A stretch of 64,000 nt of DNA from CADEED01 sp035286365. GTDB taxonomy: Bacteria > Pseudomonadota > Gammaproteobacteria > Steroidobacterales > Steroidobacteraceae. The notes beneath the pieces were generated by a model. The model was not told the origin of the DNA and did no database searches. It saw only the letters and a program-made list of their open reading frames with translations. The translations under genes were made by a program, and so were the position numbers. The stretch covers positions 1 through 64,000 of the forward strand of contig DATHJZ010000076.1 of the NCBI GenBank assembly GCA_035286365.1, given 5' to 3'. Of this stretch, positions 59,007 through 64,000 are shown one piece after another (within the stretch, counting starts at the first letter, position 1; each line of letters starts with the position of its first letter).

Positions 59007-59687
59007 CTACTCCAGTCCGATTCGCACCGCGGCGGCCGCGGCCAGGGGCGCGAGCGTCACGCCCAACACGGCAATTGCACTCAGCATGTACATTGGCCCG
59101 GCAATGTCCGCGCCGACGATGGCGAGGCGCGTGGCATCCGAGCCGAATACCAGGATGGGCACCGACAGCGGCAGTGTCAGCAATGACAGCAACACACCAC
59201 CGCGCCGCGCGCCGAGGGTGAGTCCCGCGCATATTGCGCCCACCAGGCTCAAGCCAAAACTGCCGAGCGCGAGCGCGGCGATCATCGCTCCGAGCGCCGC
59301 GACCGGCACGCCGAGCGCGAGTGCCGCGAGCGGCGCCGACAGCGCCAGCGGCAAACCAGTCAGCAACCAGTGCGTGCAGGTTTTCGCAAACAACATCCAT
59401 GTCAGCGATTGTCCGGACAACGCAAACTGCTCGAGCGTCCCATCTACCGCGTCGTCGCGAAACAGGAACTCCAGCGCCAGCAGCGAGGATAACAACGCGC
59501 CGATCCACAAGACACCCGGCGCGGCGTCTCGCAAGCGCGACAACTCGGGGGTTAATGTCAGGGGAAACAGCGTTGCCACGATCATGAAGAACATGAGTGG
59601 CTGCAGAAGTTGCGAAGGTTTCCGGAAAGCGAGACTCAGGTCACGCGCGGCGACCAGGCGAGCGGCGGCCAAGGCGCCGGTCTTCAT
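59007..59687 (-). CDS. ccmB: Heme exporter protein CcmB
   Basis: A 226-residue polytopic permease. The start ARLVAARDLSLAFRKPSQLLQPL and the segment APGVLWIGALLSSLLALEFLFRDD are conserved in CcmB. It pairs with the ATPase CcmA to drive release of holo-CcmE. It overlaps the ccmA stop (ATGA). Confidence 0.94.
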   Translation of the reverse strand: MKTGALAAARLVAARDLSLAFRKPSQLLQPLMFFMIVATLFPLTLTPELSRLRDAAPGVLWIGALLSSLLALEFLFRDDAVDGTLEQFALSGQSLTWMLFAKTCTHWLLTGLPLALSAPLAALALGVPVAALGAMIAALALGSFGLSLVGAICAGLTLGARRGGVLLSLLTLPLSVPILVFGSDATRLAIVGADIAGPMYMLSAIAVLGVTLAPLAAAAAVRIGLE

Positions 59688-60301
59688 GCCACATCCAGCG
59701 TCAATTCGGTCAACGATTCAGCCGCCAGCGGCAGGGAGTGATGCACGGCGGCGACCACAACGCCGGCGCGCGCCAGTTGTTCGGCGACGAGATCCGCGAC
59801 CAGGTGTTGCCCTTCGGCATCGAGATTCGTGGCGGGCTCATCCAGCAGCCACAACACGGCATTCGCGAGCAGCACGCCGGCGAGCGCGACGCGGCGGCGC
59901 TGCCCGGCAGACAGCAGGCGCACCGCACGATCCGCGAATTTCGCAGCGCCGGTGCGTGCGAGCGCCGCGTCGACCTCGGCGCCCGTGACGGGCCGGCGAA
60001 TGCCGATGGAATACGCGAGATTCTCGCGCGCAGTGAGATCGCCCTTGAGCGGCGGTTCATGGCCGAGATAGGCAAGCTCGGCATGGAATTCATTGCGCGT
60101 CTGGCGGGTGGAGGTCCCCCGCCAGCTCACCTGCCCTTCTTCGGGCTCGAGCAGACCGGCGATGGCGCGCAGCAGGGTGGTCTTGCCGGCGCCGTTCCTG
60201 CCGGTCAGCAATACGCAGCGGCCGGGGATGGCCTCGAAGCTGACGTTGCGCAGCACGTGTCGGTCGCCGCGCCACAGGTGAAGCCCGGAAACACTCAGCA
60301 T
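59684..60301 (-). CDS. ccmA: Heme exporter ATP-binding protein CcmA
   Basis: A 205-residue ABC ATPase. Walker A is TGRNGAGKTT (about 33-42), the signature LSAGQRRRVALAGVLL, and Walker B AVLWLLDEPATNLDAEG. The N-terminus MLSVSGLHLWRGDRHVLRNV is typical, so ATG 60301 is right. Only five bases (CCTTC) separate this ATG from the encoded CCA of tRNA-Leu, leaving no room for a Shine-Dalgarno outside the tRNA. It is first of the complete operon ccmABCDEFGHI. Confidence 0.95.
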   Translation of the reverse strand: MLSVSGLHLWRGDRHVLRNVSFEAIPGRCVLLTGRNGAGKTTLLRAIAGLLEPEEGQVSWRGTSTRQTRNEFHAELAYLGHEPPLKGDLTARENLAYSIGIRRPVTGAEVDAALARTGAAKFADRAVRLLSAGQRRRVALAGVLLANAVLWLLDEPATNLDAEGQHLVADLVAEQLARAGVVVAAVHHSLPLAAESLTELTLDVA

Positions 60302-60306
60302 GAAGG

Positions 60307-60393
60307 TGGTGCCCCGGGCCGGAATCGAACCGGCATGGCCTCTCGACCGACGGATTTTAAGTCCGTTGCGTCTACCAATTCCGCCACCGGGGC
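60307..60393 (-). tRNA. tRNA-Leu (anticodon UAA)
   Basis: An 87-nt class II tRNA with encoded CCA. The acceptor stem is GCCCCGG/CCGGGGC with discriminator A. The anticodon loop is CTTAAAA and the T-arm contains GGTTCGATTCC. A variable arm is present. Third in the Gly-Cys-Leu cluster, and ccmA follows within 5 nt. Confidence 0.97.
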
Positions 60394-60403
60394 ATGGGAC
60401 ATG

Positions 60404-60477
60404 TGGAGGCTAGGGTCGGAATCGAACCGGCATAGACGGCTTTGCAGGCCGCTGCATAACCATTCTGCCACCTAGCC
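60404..60477 (-). tRNA. tRNA-Cys (anticodon GCA)
   Basis: A 74-nt tRNA with encoded CCA. The acceptor stem is GGCTAGG/CCTAGCC with discriminator U. The anticodon loop is CTGCAAA. It is 10 bp from tRNA-Leu and 30 bp from tRNA-Gly. Confidence 0.97.
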
Positions 60478-60507
60478 ACGGACCTGAAAGACGGGACCCA
60501 TGAGAAT

Positions 60508-60583
<76 letters not shown>

Positions 60584-60601
60584 ATCCTGGAGAGGGCGCA
60601 A

Positions 60602-60629
60602 ATTCTAGGGCCGTGGCCCGGCAAGTCAA
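60602..60629 (-). promoter_or_regulatory. Sigma-70 promoter of the tRNA cluster
   Basis: On the minus strand, TTGACT (60629-60624) and TAGAAT (60607-60602) are 16 bp apart. Transcription would start near 60595, about 12 nt before tRNA-Gly. It overlaps the stop of the LOG-family gene. With no terminator seen before ccmA it may also drive the ccm operon. Confidence 0.8.
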
Positions 60630-61192
60630 GGAGTTCCGGCTCCTGCAAGCCCCTCTTTTGCAAGGATTTGCATAACAGCGCTCACGGAATCGGCATTGCG
60701 CCAGCGCGCGCGACTGACCGGGGTCACGAACTGCTCGGTGACCGCGTGATCGAGCATGGCGTACAGCGGCGCAAAGTAGTTCTCGATGTTGGCGAGGATC
60801 ACCGGTTTGGTGTGCAACCCAAGTTGCGCCCAGGTGATGATTTCGACCAGTTCGTCAAAGGTGCCCATGCCGCCCGGCAGCCCGACGAAGGCGTCCGACA
60901 AATCCGCCATCAGAGTCTTGCGCTCGTGCATCGTGTCGACCACGTGCTGCTGGGTGAGCCTGGGATGCGCGAGCTCGCGTTCGATGAGCATGCGCGGGAT
61001 CACGCCGATGACGCGGCCGCCGGCAGCCAGCGCCGCATCCGCCGCGATGCCCATGAGCCCCAACCGGCCACCGCCGTACACGAGCGTGGCGCCGCTGTTT
61101 GCGAAGGCACTGCCGAGCTCGCGCGCCGCGGCCGAGTAGCTAGGCCGGGCACCGGGTGCGGAGCCACAGAATACACACACCGAGAGCGTCAT
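60626..61192 (-). CDS. LOG-family nucleotide 5'-monophosphate phosphoribohydrolase
   Basis: A 188-residue Rossmann-fold protein of the lysine-decarboxylase-like LOG family. The start SVCVFCGSAPGARPSYSAAA, then LVYGGGRLGLMG and the active-site motif PGGMGTFDELVEIITWAQLG (Glu and Arg pair with HERKTLM). Members release adenine or other bases from nucleoside 5'-monophosphates. ATG 61192 overlaps the pgsA stop. It is inserted between pgsA and the tRNAs, whereas E. coli has the tRNAs next to pgsA. Confidence 0.92.
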   Translation of the reverse strand: MTLSVCVFCGSAPGARPSYSAAARELGSAFANSGATLVYGGGRLGLMGIAADAALAAGGRVIGVIPRMLIERELAHPRLTQQHVVDTMHERKTLMADLSDAFVGLPGGMGTFDELVEIITWAQLGLHTKPVILANIENYFAPLYAMLDHAVTEQFVTPVSRARWRNADSVSAVMQILAKEGLAGAGTP

Positions 61193-61833
61193 GTGGGACT
61201 ACGCAGGTCCGGCCAGGCGGCCCGCAGGTAGGCGATTGCCGAGATGAGTGTGAGCACCGCGGCAATGATCGTGAGCACCAGGCCAATCTCGAAAACGGGA
61301 ATGCTGAAGCCTGGGGCGATCGGCAGACTCCAGCGGAACAACATGCACGACAACCCCACGATCTGCAGGATCGTCTTGTACTTGGCGAGCTGACTTACTT
61401 TCACCTTGCCGCGCTTGCCGATCTCCGCCATCCATTCGCGCAGCGCGGAGATCGCAATCTCGCGACCGATGATGATGACCGCCGTCAGCACCAGGATGAC
61501 CTGCACGGATTCCTTGCGCAGGGTATAGCGGGCGCCATCGAGCGCCTCGAGCCCGGGTACCACGATGTTGGGCATCTCCTTGCTGAGGAGCAGCACGAGC
61601 GCGACGGCTACGATCAGCTTGTCGGCCACCGGGTCGAGGAAGGCGCCGAGGCGCGAGGTCTGGCCCATCTTGCGTGCGAAGTAGCCGTCGAGCGAATCGG
61701 TGATGCCCGCCAGCGCGAACAGCAGCCCCGCCGCCGGATCGGCCCAGCCGCCGGGTAGATAGAACAACACGATGACCAGCGGGATCGCGAAGATGCGCAG
61801 CCAGGTCAGTGTGTTGGGCAGGTTCCAGATCAT
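61189..61833 (-). CDS. pgsA: CDP-diacylglycerol-glycerol-3-phosphate 3-phosphatidyltransferase
   Basis: A 214-residue membrane enzyme that makes phosphatidylglycerol phosphate. The CDP-alcohol phosphotransferase motif is visible as DSLDGYFARKM..SRLGAFLDPVADK (D-G-x2-A-R-x8-G-x3-D-x3-D). NLPNTLTWLRIFAIPLVIVL opens the protein. ATG 61833 is used; the longer frame overlaps uvrC. There is a 19-bp gap after uvrC, as in the usual uvrC-pgsA pair. Confidence 0.96.
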   Translation of the reverse strand: MIWNLPNTLTWLRIFAIPLVIVLFYLPGGWADPAAGLLFALAGITDSLDGYFARKMGQTSRLGAFLDPVADKLIVAVALVLLLSKEMPNIVVPGLEALDGARYTLRKESVQVILVLTAVIIIGREIAISALREWMAEIGKRGKVKVSQLAKYKTILQIVGLSCMLFRWSLPIAPGFSIPVFEIGLVLTIIAAVLTLISAIAYLRAAWPDLRSPT

Positions 61834-61852
61834 GTCGGTGGCACGGCGGCGC

Positions 61853-63667
61853 TCAGGCGCCCGGGTGCAGATGATCATAAAGGGTGCGTGCCAGCGTTGT
61901 CCCGATTCCGCTGACCGCTTCGAAGTCGCCGACACCCGCGCGCATCAAACCCTGCATGCCGCCGAAGTGTCGCAGTAGCGCACGCCGCTTGGCAGGCCCC
62001 AGACCCGGGATGGCTTCCAGCACGGATTCGTTGTGGCGGCGCGCGCGCCGCTTGCGATGGCCGGTGATCGCGAAGCGATGGGCCTCGTCGCGAATCCGCT
62101 GGACCACGCGCAGGGCGGGCGAATCCGGTCCCGGAACGAGCGGCGCAGAATCGCCATGCACGAACAGCCGTTCCTGGCCGGGCTTGCGATCCGGCCCCTT
62201 GGCGACGCCGACGAGCTTGAGCATGCCGAAGCCGAGTTGCTCGAGCTCCGCATACACCTCGTTGATCTGGCCCAATCCGCCGTCGATCAGCAGCACGTCG
62301 GGGGCGACCACTTCCCCGCTCCTGATGCGCTCGTAGCGCCGCTTCAGCGCCTGGCGCAAGGCGCCGTAGTCGTCACCCGGCGTCACCCCGGTGATGTTGA
62401 AGCGCCGGTATTCCTTTTTCATAGGGCCTTCGGGGCCGTACACCACGCACGACGCGACCGTGCCCTCGCCCGCCGTGTGGCTGATGTCGAAGCACTCGAG
62501 CCGCTGCGGGGGCGCATCGAGGCCTAGCAACCCGCCGAGCGCGGCCAGCATGTCTTCGATGTCGGCGCGGCGCGCGCGCCGCATGCGCAGGGCCTGGGTG
62601 GCGTTCTCAACGGTCATGCCGAGGAAACGCAATGGCAGTGCGCGCGACGGCCGCCACACCCGCGTCGAGCTGCCGGCGCGTAAACTCAGGGCGTCGGTCA
62701 GCGCCGCGGATTCCGTGAGCTCGAGGTTGACCAGGATCTCGGCCGGTGGCGGCGTCTCGGCGTAGTACTGCATGAGGAATGATGCCAGCGCCTCGCCCGG
62801 TTCGGCCAGAGCGCCTTTGGGGAAATAGCTCGTCGCGCCCAGATTGCGCCCGCCGCGGATGATCATCACGGTGACGGCGAATTCGCCGGGCTCGCCCACC
62901 AGCGCGAACACGTCGATGTCGCGATCGCCTTCGCCGGTAACGATCTGCTGCGCCTGGACCTGCTTCAGCGCGGCCAACTGGTCGCGCAGCGCCGCGGCGC
63001 GCTCGAACTGCAGCGCTTCGGCGGCCTTTTCCATGGCCGATGCGAGCTCGGAATTCACCTCGTCGTTGCGGCCTTCCAGCACCTTGACCGCGGCGGCGAT
63101 GTCGCGTGCATAGTCCTCGCGTGAAATGAGTTCTACACAGGGCGCCGAGCAGCGGCCGATCTGGTGCTGCAGGCACGGGCGGCTGCGATTCTCGAAAAAG
63201 GTGTCGCGGCAGTTCCGGATGTGAAAGATCTTCTGCACGCTCTGCAGGGTGTCCTTGACCGCGCCCGCGCCCGGGAACGGCCCGAAGTAGCGTCCCGGCA
63301 GATTGCGCGCGCCGCGATAGAACACCAGCCGCGGGTATTCGTGCCCTGCGGGTAGATAGATATAGGGAAAACTCTTGTCGTCGCGCAACACGATGTTGTA
63401 GCGCGGCTTGTGCTCCTTGATGAGGTTGTATTCGAGCAGCAGCGCCTCGGTCTCGGAGTTGGTCAGCGTGACCTCGATACGTGCGATGTGTCCGACCAGC
63501 GCCTGCACCTTCGGATCGACATTGCTCGCGAGGAAATAGTTGCCGACGCGATCCCGCAGACTGCGTGCCTTGCCGACGTACAGCAGCTCGCCGGATTCCG
63601 AATACATGCGATACACGCCCGGCCGCCGCGGCAGGCTCGCGATGAAATCCTTGTGATCGAAGCTCAC
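61853..63667 (-). CDS. uvrC: Excinuclease ABC subunit C
   Basis: A 604-residue nuclease of nucleotide-excision repair. It has a GIY-YIG domain (PRRPGVYRMYSESGELLYVGKA), a Cys cluster region (RPCLQHQIGRCSAPC), the UVR motif (about 200-235), and an RNase H-like C-terminal nuclease with LECFDISHTAGEGTVASCVV and VLLIDGGLGQINEV. A double helix-hairpin-helix follows (LEAIPGLGPAKRRALLRHFGG, AVSGIGTTLARTLYDHL). GTG 63667 has GAGG at good spacing, inside the stop region of the preceding glycosylase gene. Confidence 0.97.
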   Translation of the reverse strand: MSFDHKDFIASLPRRPGVYRMYSESGELLYVGKARSLRDRVGNYFLASNVDPKVQALVGHIARIEVTLTNSETEALLLEYNLIKEHKPRYNIVLRDDKSFPYIYLPAGHEYPRLVFYRGARNLPGRYFGPFPGAGAVKDTLQSVQKIFHIRNCRDTFFENRSRPCLQHQIGRCSAPCVELISREDYARDIAAAVKVLEGRNDEVNSELASAMEKAAEALQFERAAALRDQLAALKQVQAQQIVTGEGDRDIDVFALVGEPGEFAVTVMIIRGGRNLGATSYFPKGALAEPGEALASFLMQYYAETPPPAEILVNLELTESAALTDALSLRAGSSTRVWRPSRALPLRFLGMTVENATQALRMRRARRADIEDMLAALGGLLGLDAPPQRLECFDISHTAGEGTVASCVVYGPEGPMKKEYRRFNITGVTPGDDYGALRQALKRRYERIRSGEVVAPDVLLIDGGLGQINEVYAELEQLGFGMLKLVGVAKGPDRKPGQERLFVHGDSAPLVPGPDSPALRVVQRIRDEAHRFAITGHRKRRARRHNESVLEAIPGLGPAKRRALLRHFGGMQGLMRAGVGDFEAVSGIGTTLARTLYDHLHPGA

Positions 63668-63674
63668 GCGTGCC

Positions 63675-64000
63675 TCACAGGCCCGCAAGGCCCGCCGCGC
63701 GCTTGAGGACGATGCGGAACATGTCGGCGGTGAGGCGGCGGGTCTGCGTGTTGTAGCGGCTGCAGTGATAGGAGTCGACCAGGTGGCGTGCGCCGGGCAG
63801 TTCGAATTCGTTGCCATGACCGAATTTCGCCGCGCCGCGCTTGAGGCCGGACGCCGTCAACACCGCATCGTGTGCCACTGTGCCGAGCGCCAGCACGGCC
63901 TTCACGGACGCCAGCAGGTCGAGCTCCGCCGCGAGGTATTGATTGCAGGTCTTGATCTCGACGGGCAGCGGTTTGTTGTCCGGCGGCAGGCATTTGACTG
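63675..64000 (-). CDS. Uracil-DNA glycosylase family protein, C-terminal part (runs off the right edge)
   Basis: About 108 codons of the C-terminus are visible. The end has CLPPDNKPLPVEIKTCNQYL, VKAVLALGTVAHDAVLTASG and RHLVDSYHCSRYNTQTRRLT, the last being the motif that enters DNA. This matches family 4/5 iron-sulfur uracil-DNA glycosylases of proteobacteria, which remove uracil in base-excision repair. Only one Cys of the cluster can be seen; the rest lie outside. It ends 7 bp before uvrC, so two repair genes share one unit. Confidence 0.87.
   Translation of the reverse strand, partial: VKCLPPDNKPLPVEIKTCNQYLAAELDLLASVKAVLALGTVAHDAVLTASGLKRGAAKFGHGNEFELPGARHLVDSYHCSRYNTQTRRLTADMFRIVLKRAAGLAGL

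Overview
This is a GC-rich, gene-dense chromosomal segment with mostly essential or core metabolic genes. It looks like a gammaproteobacterium. The order uvrC-pgsA-(LOG-family gene)-tRNA-Gly/Cys/Leu is close to the gammaproteobacterial uvrC-pgsA-glyW-cysT-leuZ block. The fabD-fabG-acpP-fabF-pabC-mltG-tmk-holB-pilZ string and the complete ccmABCDEFGHI operon also fit. The type II secretion genes, a rhombosortase, the AddAB-like pair and several fatty-acid oxidation genes would suit a Xanthomonadales/Nevskiales/Steroidobacter-type lineage, but that placement is inference. I see no prophage, integrase, insertion sequence or CRISPR array.

Layout, left to right. 1-229 is the start of etfB (minus). 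284-3790 is a peptide-type ABC importer: two permeases and one double ATPase, with no binding protein in the window. 3873-11149 holds alaA and an AddB-like/AddA-like nuclease-helicase pair. 11146-16871 (minus) is gspGHIJKLMN, the pseudopilin and assembly-platform half of a type II secretion system. Divergent from it is a rhombosortase gene (16941-17555), then the fatty-acid/folate/cell-wall/replication operon from fabD to pilZ (17595-26235) and a secreted protein of unknown function. 26944-30865 (minus) is an operon of an EEP-fold hydrolase, a FadJ-type enzyme and a double cyclic-nucleotide-domain/rhodanese protein. A TIR-like gene (30962-31414) reads away from it.

31945-33987 (minus) encodes a secreted subtilisin-type protease with a poly-Gly plus membrane-anchor tail, a plausible client of the rhombosortase and secretion system. 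34254-35512 (minus) is a coupled pair of lipoproteins, one OmpA-like. 35630-41421 is the most unusual part. It has two histidine kinases without response regulators, three Crp/Fnr-type regulators and a seven-repeat cysteine-rich secreted protein. Each of the two kinase-regulator pairs is divergent, and their intergenic regions share a conserved element of about 27 bp. Then come an SMP-30-like lactonase, a ThuA-like protein, an aldo/keto reductase, and a VOC protein with a histone-H1-like lysine/alanine tail (41989-45886).

45966-53690 (minus) holds a membrane-anchored unknown, a thiolase/FadB pair for beta-oxidation, a MATE exporter, an ATP/ADP-translocase-like carrier and a MaoC-type hydratase. 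53714-60301 (minus) is the cytochrome c maturation operon. ccmA starts five nucleotides after the 3' end of a tRNA-Leu gene, and the tRNA cluster has a good sigma-70 promoter. 60626-64000 (minus) holds a LOG-family gene, pgsA, uvrC and the end of a uracil-DNA glycosylase gene.

Many gene starts overlap the preceding stop (ATGA, GTGA, TGATG), so translational coupling is the norm. Starts were chosen from family N-termini, Shine-Dalgarno sequences and these overlaps; GTG and TTG starts are common.
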